Shown: positions 16,412-25,228, numbered from the stretch's first letter. The stretch: 40,990 nt of DNA from an uncultured Prevotella sp. (GCA_947165435.1 CAMVAI010000023.1:1-40990); one strand, 5' to 3'. Notes: generated by a model not told the origin, from the letters alone. Made by a program: numbers and translations.

Positions 16412-18925
16412 TTAATTCCCATGCTTGAAGTCAATGGTGTAAGGCTCGTTGTCCAGATCGGTGAATTTCATGAGGTTTATACTACCCAATGCTTCCACAA
16501 AACTGTTCATTCCCTTGTACCAAGTCAAATCGTCCTGCAAGTGAACCACCGTCAGCTTGCGACCGTCCTCCGACTCGAGCGTGGCCTTGTTGCCGCCAGC
16601 GTCCTTCACCGTCATCACGCGGACGAAAAGCACGGGCTCATTGTACATGCCCAGGTGGTCAATGAACGTGCCGTTTTCGGTCATCACGAAGTTCAATGCC
16701 CTGGGGTTGCTGTAGGCCCTTGTGCGGGGCTGCTCGCGCTTCGTGTAGTCAGCACCGGGATTAGCCAGGTCCACTAACGGCAGCGTCACCCACTTGTCCT
16801 TGGCGGCCCACTGGTCCACCTTGGCCTGGTTGCCCAGGTCGCTGAACAGTATCTCGTCGTTGGTCACGGGCCACGGCGTCATGTAGCGGGTCATCTCCAG
16901 CGAGCTTTCGTCGTCGGTCAGCGCCCTCCAGCTGGTGGGGTCGCTGTTCATGTAGTGCTTGTAGAAGTAGAAGTGATGGTACTGGAAGTCATTCTTGCCC
17001 GATGCCGGCTGACAATTAGAGCGTTGATTGCCGGCCTGTGTATGGTCAAAGACGCAGCGCAGCAGTTTCAACCGGCCGTCGTTGCCGATGTAGGCGAGGT
17101 TGGTCATTAAACTCTTCGAATGGCTGTCGAAGTATTTCTTTGTTTTGTTGTCCTTAAACCGCCAGACGCTGTCGCGCATCACGAAGAGGTCGCCGATGTT
17201 CACCTTGGTGTAGTCGTAGATGTTCTTTGCGATGAAGGCCTTGCTGTCCGTGACTGAGTATTTCTGATACGTTCTTACATAGGACATTATCTTGAGAAGC
17301 CGGAAGCCCACCTCGGGAGCCTGCGCCTCGGTCAGGATGTTGGTGGGGGTGCCGTCCGTCATCGAGATGCCCTCGAGGCTGATGAACCATGCGCGGTCGT
17401 CGAGGATTTTTCCGGATTCGTTGTAGCCGGAGCCCATGATGCAGAACCAGCGCGTGCCTTGCTCGTCCTTCACCACGTCGCCCGGAATATAGACGCCCAT
17501 CTTGTCGTCGGCAGTCTTGTTCGTCACCATGTTGGGATTGGCATCGGCCTCGGTGTACACCTTCAGCTCGCTCTGGGTTTTAATGCCCAGCTGCTCGTTC
17601 AGCACATAGACGTCCACGATGTTGTGCTTGCCGCCCTTCATGCTCTGGAATACGCCGGGATCCGCGCCAAACAGATCCTTGCCCGTGGCGAAGCGGAAGA
17701 TGAAGCGGGGCTGCTCGTCGCCGAAGAAGGCGGGGCAGATCCAGTGCTGCTCGGTGTAGTCGGCCACGCAGTCCAGCTTGATGCCGTCGCCCGTCATCAC
17801 GTTCTTCGACACGGACTTGGACTTATAGCTGTGCATGTTCGACTTCTTGCCCGTGCCGTTCGAGTAGGTATATTCATAGAGCGTGGGCGAGTTGCTGGAC
17901 GTGGTGTACCAGCTGAAGCCCTTGCGGAGCAGGTGCAGCGCGTTATCGTCGTTGATGATTTTCTTCATGTCCTCGAACTTGAAGCCGAAGAGCTTTTCGC
18001 TGATGGACGGACCGGCGCTGGTGTCCGACCAGAACTTCTGCACAATCTGCCAGAAGTACTGGTTGAAGTACTGGGCGCGCTCGTGATACAGGTCGCCGAA
18101 GAGATCGACGCCCTTGTTGTCCTGCAGGTTCTTCCACCACTGCTCGGGGTTGCAGACGGCGTAGAGCAGCTCGGCCAGGTTCTGCATCTGAATTTCGTCC
18201 GTGCCCAGCTGCTGGGGCAGCCTGAACGTGATGGGCTTCTTCTTGCCCTCGTAGGTCCAGACGTTCTTGTCGGGCAGCTGGCTCAGCGTCACCCAGTGGG
18301 TATCCTCCTTGCCGGCGGGTCCCAGGGCAGGGCGCACGCACACCCAGTACTCCTGCAAGCCGTCCTCGTTGTCCAGGGCGATGACGTCGCCGAACGAGTA
18401 GTAGGCCGTGCCGCTGAACTTGCTGTTGGTGCCCATCTGCTCCGAAGTCTTGAATATGATCTTCTGCAGGTGGGGAATCTGCTTGATGCTCACGTCGATG
18501 GTGGCCAGCGACGTGGCGTCGTTGGTCTTCGTATAGACGAGCTTACCCACGGCATCGTTCTGGTAGGTGTACGACGTGGTGTTCTCGTCAATCTCCACGC
18601 CCGTGATGCTGGTGAATCGGCTGGCGGCGGAGGCCATCGAGCCGCAGTTCACCACGCGGATGGTGCTGCTGCCGTCCAGCGGCGAGCCGATGGTGGGCTC
18701 AAACGTCTTGTTCTCATACTCGGTGGTCACGTCGAACGGGCTCACCAGGTTGGCGGCCACGCTCCAGAACGTCTCGGCGTGCTCCACGGCTAATTCCTCG
18801 GCCGTCGGCTCACCGTTCTCACTCCCGTTGTCACTGTCGTTGTTATCGTCCTTACAGGAAGTGACGGCGAGGCTGAGGCCGACCGTCAGGACGGCCATCA
18901 GCGCGAAGTTCATCATTTTTTTCAT
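16412..18925 (-). CDS. array lipoprotein L5 (scaffold + large C-terminal module)
   Basis: About 837 residues, starting at MKKMMNFALM (ATG 18923-18925; an ATG three codons earlier is equally possible). Cys24 in LSLAVTSC, then KDDNNDSD. Scaffold motifs are KTFEPTIG, VGKLVYTK, IPHLQKIIFKT, YYSFGDVI and EYWVCV. The middle has PRFIFRFATGKDLFG and DVYVLNEQLGI. The C-terminal region (about 600-800), with LFSDLGNQAKVDQWAA, GMYNEPVLFVRVM and GRKLTVVHLQDD, parallels the end of L1. Its 5' end was the source, or sister, of the truncated copy at 7417-7689. A possible promoter lies 48 bp upstream, and a dispersed 3' element separates it from the protease-fusion gene. Confidence 0.85.
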   Translation of the reverse strand: MKKMMNFALMAVLTVGLSLAVTSCKDDNNDSDNGSENGEPTAEELAVEHAETFWSVAANLVSPFDVTTEYENKTFEPTIGSPLDGSSTIRVVNCGSMASAASRFTSITGVEIDENTTSYTYQNDAVGKLVYTKTNDATSLATIDVSIKQIPHLQKIIFKTSEQMGTNSKFSGTAYYSFGDVIALDNEDGLQEYWVCVRPALGPAGKEDTHWVTLSQLPDKNVWTYEGKKKPITFRLPQQLGTDEIQMQNLAELLYAVCNPEQWWKNLQDNKGVDLFGDLYHERAQYFNQYFWQIVQKFWSDTSAGPSISEKLFGFKFEDMKKIINDDNALHLLRKGFSWYTTSSNSPTLYEYTYSNGTGKKSNMHSYKSKSVSKNVMTGDGIKLDCVADYTEQHWICPAFFGDEQPRFIFRFATGKDLFGADPGVFQSMKGGKHNIVDVYVLNEQLGIKTQSELKVYTEADANPNMVTNKTADDKMGVYIPGDVVKDEQGTRWFCIMGSGYNESGKILDDRAWFISLEGISMTDGTPTNILTEAQAPEVGFRLLKIMSYVRTYQKYSVTDSKAFIAKNIYDYTKVNIGDLFVMRDSVWRFKDNKTKKYFDSHSKSLMTNLAYIGNDGRLKLLRCVFDHTQAGNQRSNCQPASGKNDFQYHHFYFYKHYMNSDPTSWRALTDDESSLEMTRYMTPWPVTNDEILFSDLGNQAKVDQWAAKDKWVTLPLVDLANPGADYTKREQPRTRAYSNPRALNFVMTENGTFIDHLGMYNEPVLFVRVMTVKDAGGNKATLESEDGRKLTVVHLQDDLTWYKGMNSFVEALGSINLMKFTDLDNEPYTIDFKHGN

Positions 18926-18972
18926 AATCTTCATATATATTGTTTTGAAATTATCGCTTCTTATTCCTACCG

Positions 18973-18980
18973 CAAAAATA
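18973..18980 (-). promoter_or_regulatory. possible promoter -7 box within the array
   Basis: TATTTTTG on the minus strand, about 48 bp upstream of the L5 start. It fits TAnnTTTG, but no -33 box is evident. If real, it would let the L5-to-L1 part of the array be transcribed independently. Confidence 0.35.
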
Positions 18981-19022
18981 GGAAATTATCTCGTTCCCCG
19001 CTTCCCCGTCGTCCGTCTTTCC

Positions 19023-19095
19023 TTCCGCACTTATAGCGCACATGGCCGATAATGCGACAAAAGGGGCGGTTTCGGCGGGGCGGCTGTCGCATCAG
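19023..19095 (-). repeat. dispersed 3' element, copy A
   Basis: About 73 bp shared with 34033-34108. It begins at the stop codon of the gene (TGATGCGACAG on the minus strand) and contains the inverted repeat TGCGACA (19053-19059) / TGTCGCA (19085-19091). It continues through ATTATCGGCC to a GCGCTA...AAGTGC block. It follows the stop codon of the PBP-protease gene exactly as the other copy follows the AraC gene. It could be a terminator or a mobile intergenic repeat. Confidence 0.65.
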
Positions 19096-21377
19096 CGGGG
19101 GAAGAAGTCGCGCATCGTCTCCGTATAGACCGAGCCGTAGTGCTCCTGGTTGTAGATGCTGACGTGCGAACCCGTGGTGGTGCGGAACAGCTCGCGGTAG
19201 ATGTCGTAGATGGCCACCGCGTTGTTGGCGTTCACTTGGCGGCGGAAGGTGCGGGCGAAGGCGTTGGAGAGGAACGTGCCGAGCTCGTTGTCGTGCACGT
19301 CGGCCTTCGACGTCTCGTAGCCCGTGGCGGCCGTCATCACCAGCACGTTGGGCACGCCCTTGAGGGCCTCGCCCCAGAGCCCGCTGAAGCAGGTCTCGAT
19401 GCTGAACATCATGCGGCGGAACTTCTGCTGCGCGGCCATGTCGGTGGCGATAGCCTTGATGCGCGTGGTGCCGTAGCCGCGGGCGTCCTCGTTGCCCCAG
19501 AGCGGGCCCTCGCCGTTGCCGCCGTGGCCGCTCCAGAAGAAGAACACGTCGCTGGTCTCCGTAGAGTGGATGACCTGCGGCAGGCGGTCGCTCTGGCGGC
19601 CCAGCATGATGTCGGCCAGGTCGTCGCGCGTCAGCTGCGAGAAGTGGTAATCGACCACCGCCCCCTGGCGCACGTCGTCGTTCACCAGCGGGTCGGTCTC
19701 CCGTGGGTTGCTGCTGCGCTCCACGTAGATCTTGCCCGGGAAGGCGTTGCGCTCGTCGTTCGCCAGGTTGTCCTCGACGATGAGCACGATGTGGTCGTCG
19801 TCGTAGCCGTGGCGGCGCAGCGTCTGGTACATGGCGAAGGCGTCGGCCTGGTGGCGGTAGTTCGACCACGACGTGCTGGGGCTGATGACCACGGCCCAGT
19901 GGTCGGTGACAGCGGGCAGCGTGGTGCTGACGGGCGTATCGTCGAACTGCTGCATGTTCTTCTTCTGCTGCTCCCACAGGGCGGTGGTCGATGACTCGGT
20001 GTTGGAGCCGCTGGTGGAGAGGTAGAGGATGGGATCGACGGTGGAGACAAGGCCGCCGTCCACGTCGCTGTGGTCCTCAAGGCGCATCTCCCATATCATG
20101 TATGTGGAGTTGAGCACCTTGGTGCTGGTCTCGAGGTCGAAGATGAGCGAGCCGGAGGCACCGGTGACGTCGATGTCGAGGCCCCGTGACAGGTAGTCGA
20201 AGGCCGTGGACAGGCTGGCGCCGGTCCACGATGTCGGCGTGGCGCTGCGGTTGCTGACTACGGCGCGCATGTGGTCGGTCAGACCTGGGCCGTAGGTTTT
20301 CTCGTTGTAGGCCACTTGCTCGCCGTTGACGATGCAGCGTTCGCCGTTGGCCATCTGGTGGGCGGCGCCGAGGGCTATGATGGTCAGGGCGTCGTACATC
20401 TGTGCCTCGCCTACGGTGGGGGTGCGGAAGCGGGTGCCGTAGAGCGACTGCGGGAAGCCGTAGCTGGGCGAGCAGTAGGGCGTGATGCCCATGCGGAAGT
20501 TCTGGGAGCGCTCGTTGCCGTTGATGATGGAGTCGTCGAACGACGTGTCGGCACAGAACGGCGTGTACATGGCGTACATGCCCTCGGCGTTGAGCTCGAA
20601 GAACGAGGCGGCCTGGTTGCAGACGTCGATGTAGAGCGAGGCGTCGCTCAGCGCGGCGCACAACAGCAGCTGCGTCTCGCTGCTCTGACTGGCCACCTGC
20701 TTCAACGTGGCGTTGAGGTCCATGCCCTTCTGGTAGGCCACGACGGCCGACAGCTTCACGCCCTGCTCGTGGGCGTAGTACGGGAACCAGTCGAAGAACG
20801 ACTTGCCATAGTTGTCGTCGCTATAGACGAGCACCACCTCCTTGTAGCCCACGGTCTTGGCGGCGGCGAGCATGATCTCGCACTGGGTGATGTCGCTCTC
20901 GGTGAGGAACCACGCGTAGGTCTCGCGGGCGTTGATGCGCTGCAGCTCGGCACTGGTACACGAGGGCATGACGACGGGCAGCCGCTGCTGCCAGGCGTAC
21001 TTCAGGAACGTCATGGCGTTGCTGGAGTGGTAGGGGCCGATGATAGCGTGGCAGGTGTCGTCGCCCTCCTTGGGGTGCGTCAGATTGTAGGCCAACACGT
21101 CGAGGTCCTCGGTATCCTCGTCGTGGTAGCGCAGGTTCAGCTTCACCTGCTTCTTCAGCTTCTGCTGGGCCTGTTCGATGTTCTTCTGTGCCATGTCGAT
21201 GGTGAGCCGCCAATCCTCGCGCACGCTGGCGGGCAGCACCACATCGACGTTGAGGGTGGTCACCTCGGCAGTCTCCACCGGCACGGCCGGCGTCGTGTCG
21301 TCGTCTTTCGTGCAGGCCACGATGCCTGCCGTCAGGACGGCCATCAATGTATATCCTATTATCTTCTTCATATTCAT
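19092..21377 (-). CDS. lipoprotein fusing a type-1 periplasmic-binding fold to a C13 (legumain/GPI8-like) cysteine protease
   Basis: A 761-residue lipoprotein: Cys22 in AGIVAC followed by TKDDD. Residues about 45-440 read as a Leu/Ile/Val-type periplasmic binding domain, with IIGPYHSSNAMTFLKYAWQQ, LPVVMPSCTSAE and VLVYSDDNYGKSFFDWF. This is the receptor-ligand fold used by amino-acid-binding proteins. Residues about 495-755 match family C13 (clan CD): WSNYRHQADAFAMYQTLRRH, IVLIVEDNLANDERNAFPGK, the catalytic His618 in FFWSGHGGNG and the catalytic Cys663 in FSIETCFSG. GPI8 and legumain have the same HGxxG...E-x-C order. The fusion suggests a surface sensor whose ligand controls a caspase-like peptidase; substrate unknown. 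Alternative start at ATG 21371. The scaffold of its neighbours is absent. Confidence 0.85.
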   Translation of the reverse strand: MNMKKIIGYTLMAVLTAGIVACTKDDDTTPAVPVETAEVTTLNVDVVLPASVREDWRLTIDMAQKNIEQAQQKLKKQVKLNLRYHDEDTEDLDVLAYNLTHPKEGDDTCHAIIGPYHSSNAMTFLKYAWQQRLPVVMPSCTSAELQRINARETYAWFLTESDITQCEIMLAAAKTVGYKEVVLVYSDDNYGKSFFDWFPYYAHEQGVKLSAVVAYQKGMDLNATLKQVASQSSETQLLLCAALSDASLYIDVCNQAASFFELNAEGMYAMYTPFCADTSFDDSIINGNERSQNFRMGITPYCSPSYGFPQSLYGTRFRTPTVGEAQMYDALTIIALGAAHQMANGERCIVNGEQVAYNEKTYGPGLTDHMRAVVSNRSATPTSWTGASLSTAFDYLSRGLDIDVTGASGSLIFDLETSTKVLNSTYMIWEMRLEDHSDVDGGLVSTVDPILYLSTSGSNTESSTTALWEQQKKNMQQFDDTPVSTTLPAVTDHWAVVISPSTSWSNYRHQADAFAMYQTLRRHGYDDDHIVLIVEDNLANDERNAFPGKIYVERSSNPRETDPLVNDDVRQGAVVDYHFSQLTRDDLADIMLGRQSDRLPQVIHSTETSDVFFFWSGHGGNGEGPLWGNEDARGYGTTRIKAIATDMAAQQKFRRMMFSIETCFSGLWGEALKGVPNVLVMTAATGYETSKADVHDNELGTFLSNAFARTFRRQVNANNAVAIYDIYRELFRTTTGSHVSIYNQEHYGSVYTETMRDFFPR

Positions 21378-21449
21378 ATATATTGTTTTGAAGTTATCGC
21401 TTCGCTAACTTCGTTAACTTCTTACATCTTACTTCTTACATCTTACATC

Positions 21450-22547
21450 CTACTTCACAAGCACCTCCGTAAAGTTTTGGAGCACGTACGAGTCGTCGGC
21501 CATCCAGAAGCGAGGCATGGCGGCGGCGGGCTGGCGCATCCAGTTGGCAATCCAGGTCATGACGGCGGCGCCGTCGCGGCAGATGGCCATGTAGTTGTAG
21601 GTGTAGGGGTTGCTGTCGAGCATCACCACCTCGTAGTGGTAGAGGGGCGAGCCTAACAGGTAGTTCAACATGCCGAAGTTGCAGGTGCCCATGTCGGCGA
21701 TGACGAAGCCGTAGCCCGTCTGCTGGAAGTGCTGGTCCAACTGGGCCGCGGCGGTGTAGGCCGCCTGGATGTAGGCTACGTTGGTCTGCTCGCTCAGGTC
21801 GTCGGCCTGCACGTAGTCGGCCAGGGCGTAGACGGTGAGGTTGACGTCGTTGCCCAACTGCTGGCGGATGACGTCCTCGATGCCGTCGCAGTAGTAGTTC
21901 TGCTTCGTGTTGAAGCGTCGCAGGATGACCACCTCGGGCTTGTCGCCGAAGAAGCCGGGTGCGTAGTCAGGATTGTCGATCATCCAGCGGACGTTGTCGC
22001 AGTAGAGGCGTATGGACGGGGCCAGGTCGTAGTTCAGGCCGTGGGCGCGGCTGCCCAGGCCGTAGCTGTCGGCCACCTGCTGCGTGTAGGCCTCGTCGGC
22101 CTTCATCACCAGCACCTCGTCGGTCTCGCGCAGGTTGGTCTTCACGTCGGCGAGCCACGCCGTCATGTAGGGCTCGGTGAGCACCAGCAGGCGGCGCTCG
22201 TACGTGGCGTCTTTGTAGAAGGGATGGGCGGCGGTGGCGGCCCACTCCTTCAGTGCCTGACGCGTGTCGTTGACGCTGTAGAGCGAGATGAACTGCACGT
22301 CAATGGAGTCCTCGGCATCGGGCATCACCTCAAGGAACTCCATGCCCGAGGCGTACTCCAGCAGGCCGTCGGCATAGCCGCCGTCACCCAGCTGTCCGGG
22401 AGCAAAAACCATCATCACTTGTAAACGCGCGCCAGCCGCGGCGGGTGGATTCACCTGCTGCGGCTCGTCGTCGTCCTTGCTGCACGAGGCGGTCAGCAAC
22501 AGCGCCGCCGCCGTGAGCATCATCATCAAAAGTCGTTTCTTTTTCAT
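21450..22547 (-). CDS. BMP/PBP-like lipoprotein
   Basis: A 365-residue lipoprotein, Cys22 in LLLTASC followed by SKDDDEPQ. The mature protein opens with VMMVFAPGQLGDGGYADGLL, resembling the start of BMP/PnrA-type binding proteins (G-D-x-G-x-x-D). It continues with alternating beta/alpha segments (RRLLVLTEPY, DEVLVMKADEAY, YGFVIADMG), a PBP-like fold. The family assignment is tentative and no ligand can be predicted. It lies 72 bp upstream of the PBP-protease fusion on the same strand. The gap is filled by a tandem 'cttacatctta' tract and taacttcg repeats. A pair of binding-protein-like lipoproteins next to each other suggests they work together. Confidence 0.72.
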   Translation of the reverse strand: MKKKRLLMMMLTAAALLLTASCSKDDDEPQQVNPPAAAGARLQVMMVFAPGQLGDGGYADGLLEYASGMEFLEVMPDAEDSIDVQFISLYSVNDTRQALKEWAATAAHPFYKDATYERRLLVLTEPYMTAWLADVKTNLRETDEVLVMKADEAYTQQVADSYGLGSRAHGLNYDLAPSIRLYCDNVRWMIDNPDYAPGFFGDKPEVVILRRFNTKQNYYCDGIEDVIRQQLGNDVNLTVYALADYVQADDLSEQTNVAYIQAAYTAAAQLDQHFQQTGYGFVIADMGTCNFGMLNYLLGSPLYHYEVVMLDSNPYTYNYMAICRDGAAVMTWIANWMRQPAAAMPRFWMADDSYVLQNFTEVLVK

Positions 22548-22560
22548 AACTTATTATATA

Positions 22561-23895
22561 TTATATGTTCACTTTGGTAAGTCCGAGGTCTTCGGGTTTC
22601 TGAGTGGTGAACGCGATGCCGCGGACGGTGTAGATCATCGCGTACTCGGCGAACCGGTTGAAGTCGTTGGTGTTGGTATAGTGGAACGTATATTCGCGCA
22701 GTTCGCTGGTGTTCGTTATGTTGTAGGTGCGGCCCATCATGCGGGCGTTCTCCATGCCATCGTCATTGGCGACGTCGGTACACCAGATGTGCCAGCGGCG
22801 CCACTGGCCGTGGCCTACGCGGTAGTCGCCCTCGGTGGCATCCCTGACGATGATGACGCCGTGGGTAACGGGGTAGCCGGCAATGTGGCACCACTTATCA
22901 GTGTTGGCGGGATTGGTGTCGCCGAAGCCCGGGCCGGTGGCGCCCGACGACAGCACCCAGAAGCCGTCGGCATTGCTGTAGGTCCAGGTTTGTCCGATGG
23001 GGAATACCTTCTTGAAGATGTCTGGATAATTATCCTTGAGTTTTCTCTTGCGAGTGGCATAGTAGCTATCGCTGCACAATTGGACGTAGTCCAGGATGGC
23101 CTTGCCATAATAGGGCGTCAGAATATGCTCCGACGGACACCAGGCTGCCCACTTGTCGTCGTCTTCGTCGTAGATGGTTTTCCAGTTGTCGCTCTTGCCG
23201 GGCTGCATGTTGATGAGCACGCCGGCCTGGTCGGAGTGATAGCCTTTGGACACGCTGACGCAGATCCAGTAGCGGCCCTTGTCACCGACGAACACCTCGC
23301 CCCTGGTGATGGGTGACTTGAAGCCGCCGTTGTCGCCCCACTGGTCAGCGGTCTTGTAGCTGATGCGCTGCAAGGCGGGGATGCAGGCGATGTCGATGTC
23401 GGCATAACCTACGTTAGCCCCACCCCCGGCCCCTCCCCCAAGGAGAGGGGAGTCGGCGCGGTGGAAGGTCAGCGTGCCGAGGCTCTGCTTGCGGCCCGTG
23501 GAGTGGCAGTCGAGGTTGGTGAGAACTATCTTACAGCCGTCGGCGGTCTCGGTAATCAGGTCGGAGGCACCGCCCACCAACGAGCGGAAATAGCCCTCGG
23601 CCAGGGATTCCGAGCTCACCTGTATGCTACGCTCGGAGGGGCGGCTCTCGCCCAGCACCTCGCCGATGGTCGCCTCGTAGGTATGGCCCTCGAAATCGAC
23701 ATCCGTCGTGTCGCTGAACGTCTCGCCGGTCAGCAGGTTCAGCACCGAGGCCACGGCCTCGCGCTGCATCTGCTGCTCGATGGTCAGTTCGTGCTTCGTC
23801 TCCGGCGTCGTTCCGCCGCTGTTCTCGTCGTCGCTACATGACGACAAACTGAACAGGCCCATCATCATCAATATTAATATCACTTTACTCTTCAT
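22561..23895 (-). CDS. array lipoprotein L6 (short form)
   Basis: A 444-residue lipoprotein starting at the ATG at 23893-23895 (MKSKVILIL). The longer frame upstream (MKSEKFATA) is translated repeat. Cys20 in LFSLSSC, then SDDENSGG. Scaffold motifs are HTYEATIGEV, SLGTLTFH, IPALQRISYKT, RGEVFVG and YWICVS. It ends with IYTVRGIAFTTQKPEDLG. It is a close paralogue of the next gene upstream (23939), with long stretches of near-identical DNA (about 23480-23830 and 24790-25130). It carries a G/C-rich in-frame insertion (ADSPLLGGGAGGGAN) that the paralogue lacks. Function unknown; surface location is inferred from the acidic post-Cys signal. Confidence 0.82.
   Translation of the reverse strand: MKSKVILILMMMGLFSLSSCSDDENSGGTTPETKHELTIEQQMQREAVASVLNLLTGETFSDTTDVDFEGHTYEATIGEVLGESRPSERSIQVSSESLAEGYFRSLVGGASDLITETADGCKIVLTNLDCHSTGRKQSLGTLTFHRADSPLLGGGAGGGANVGYADIDIACIPALQRISYKTADQWGDNGGFKSPITRGEVFVGDKGRYWICVSVSKGYHSDQAGVLINMQPGKSDNWKTIYDEDDDKWAAWCPSEHILTPYYGKAILDYVQLCSDSYYATRKRKLKDNYPDIFKKVFPIGQTWTYSNADGFWVLSSGATGPGFGDTNPANTDKWCHIAGYPVTHGVIIVRDATEGDYRVGHGQWRRWHIWCTDVANDDGMENARMMGRTYNITNTSELREYTFHYTNTNDFNRFAEYAMIYTVRGIAFTTQKPEDLGLTKVNI
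23417..23452. repeat. G/C-rich repeat inserted in frame in L6
   Basis: A stretch beginning CCCCACCCCCGGCCCC and ending AGGAGAGGGGAG codes for part of ADSPLLGGGAGGGAN. The paralogue at the same place (near 24775) has a shorter, unrelated join (HGYGANDVGYAD). The sequence has the character of a dispersed repeat seen between genes in Bacteroidales, here tolerated inside a coding sequence. Confidence 0.6.
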
Positions 23896-23937
23896 AGCGG
23901 TAGCAAATTTTTCACTTTTCACTTTTCACTTTTCACT
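23896..23937. repeat. GTGAAAA-type dispersed repeat, intergenic copy 1
   Basis: On the plus strand GCGGTAGCAAATTTTTCAC is followed by tandem TTTTCAC units. Related copies occur at 27951-28028, 35750-35796, 35936-36004 and 40328-40372. This copy fills the gap between L6 and L7 and creates a false upstream start for L6. Confidence 0.7.
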
Positions 23938-23938
23938 T

Positions 23939-25228
23939 CTATATATCCACCTTGGTAAGTCCGAGGGCCTCTGGTTTCTGAGTGGTGAACGTGATGGCCC
24001 GGACGGTGTAAATGCACGCGAAATAGGGGAACTGGTAGAAGTCTTCAACGTCAGTATATACGAAATCACACCTATGCAGTTCGCTGGTATCCCAGAGGTC
24101 ATAAATGTGATCGGCCATGATATACCATCCTTTTCCTTCGCGAGTGCCGGTACTCCAGATTCTCCAGCGGCGCCAAGGCGTCGCATATTTCCAAGCCCAA
24201 CTTCCCTCGTTGCACTCCATGACGATGACGATGCCGCGCATGCCGGGGCTGTAGTAGGCCCTGTGGCAGTAGCCCGGGTCGAGGGTGCCGAAGCCCGGGT
24301 CGCCGTATTGCCACAACTCCCACTGCCTATTCTTAGCGCTCCAGTTCCACCCCCATGCATCTGGGAAGACTTCCTTGCCGAAGCTCTTCTTCATGATTTT
24401 TTCCTTTTTGTTGTGAAAGTAGGTAGCGCCGCTCAGCTGGACGTAGTCCAGGACGGCCGTTTCGAACTCATCGGGTATTATGTAGTCTGCTGGTTCCCAG
24501 GCAGCCCACTTCTCGTCATCGTATATGTAGTTCCAGTTGTCGCCCTTGCCCGACTGCATGTTGATGAGCACACCGGCCTGGCTGGGGTGATTGCCGGTGG
24601 CCACGCGGACGCAGATCCAGTAGCGGCCTCCACCACCGACGAACACCTCGCCCTTGGTGATGGGTGACTTGAAGTCGCCGTTGTCGCCCCACTGGTCGTC
24701 GGTCTTGTAGCTGATGCGCTGCAAGGCGGGGATGCTGGGGATGTCGATGTCGGCATAACCTACGTCGTTGGCGCCATAGCCGTGGTGGAAGGTCAGCGTG
24801 CCGAGGCTCTGCTTCTTGCCCGTAGAGTGGCAGTCGAGGTTGGTGAGGTCAATCTTGCAGCCGTCGTCGGTCTCCGTGATGAGCTCGGAGGCGCCGCCCG
24901 CCAGCGAGCGGAAGTAGCCCTCGGACAGGGTGGCCGAGCTCACCTGTATGCTACGCTCGGAGGGGCGGCTCTCGTTGCGCACCACGCCGATGGTTGGCTC
25001 GTAGGTGTGACCCTCGAAATCGACATCGGTGGTGTCGCTGAACGTCTCGCCTGTCAGCTTGTTCAGCACCGAGGCCACGGCCGTGCGCTGCATCATCTGC
25101 TCTTCAGTCAGCCCGCGTTTCACGCCCGGCGTCGTTCCGCCGTTGTTGTTCTCGTCATCGCTGTCGGAACAGGCGGCGAAGCCTGCCGTCAGGGCGGCTA
25201 CCAATGTGAATAAAAAGATCTTTTTCAT
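23939..25228 (-). CDS. array lipoprotein L7 (short form)
   Basis: A 429-residue lipoprotein starting at the ATG at 25226-25228 (MKKIFLFTL). A further 63 upstream codons are open but are translated taacttcg-type repeat and would hide the signal peptide. Cys20 in AGFAAC, then SDSDDENNN. Scaffold motifs are HTYEPTIGVV, SLGTLTFHHG, IPALQRISYKT, KGEVFVG and YWICVR. The end is IYTVRAITFTTQKPEALG. Near-identical DNA to L6 over several hundred bases implies recent duplication or gene conversion. The middle (EVFPDAWGWNWSAKNRQWEL) differs more than the two ends, so variation is concentrated there. Confidence 0.83.
   Translation of the reverse strand: MKKIFLFTLVAALTAGFAACSDSDDENNNGGTTPGVKRGLTEEQMMQRTAVASVLNKLTGETFSDTTDVDFEGHTYEPTIGVVRNESRPSERSIQVSSATLSEGYFRSLAGGASELITETDDGCKIDLTNLDCHSTGKKQSLGTLTFHHGYGANDVGYADIDIPSIPALQRISYKTDDQWGDNGDFKSPITKGEVFVGGGGRYWICVRVATGNHPSQAGVLINMQSGKGDNWNYIYDDEKWAAWEPADYIIPDEFETAVLDYVQLSGATYFHNKKEKIMKKSFGKEVFPDAWGWNWSAKNRQWELWQYGDPGFGTLDPGYCHRAYYSPGMRGIVIVMECNEGSWAWKYATPWRRWRIWSTGTREGKGWYIMADHIYDLWDTSELHRCDFVYTDVEDFYQFPYFACIYTVRAITFTTQKPEALGLTKVDI

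Noticed and set aside
23896..23937. CRISPR-like tandem repeats (TTTTCAC tracts here and at 27961-28026)
   Set aside because: The units are 7-11 bp and adjoin directly with no unique spacers, and no cas genes are present. They are low-complexity dispersed repeats.
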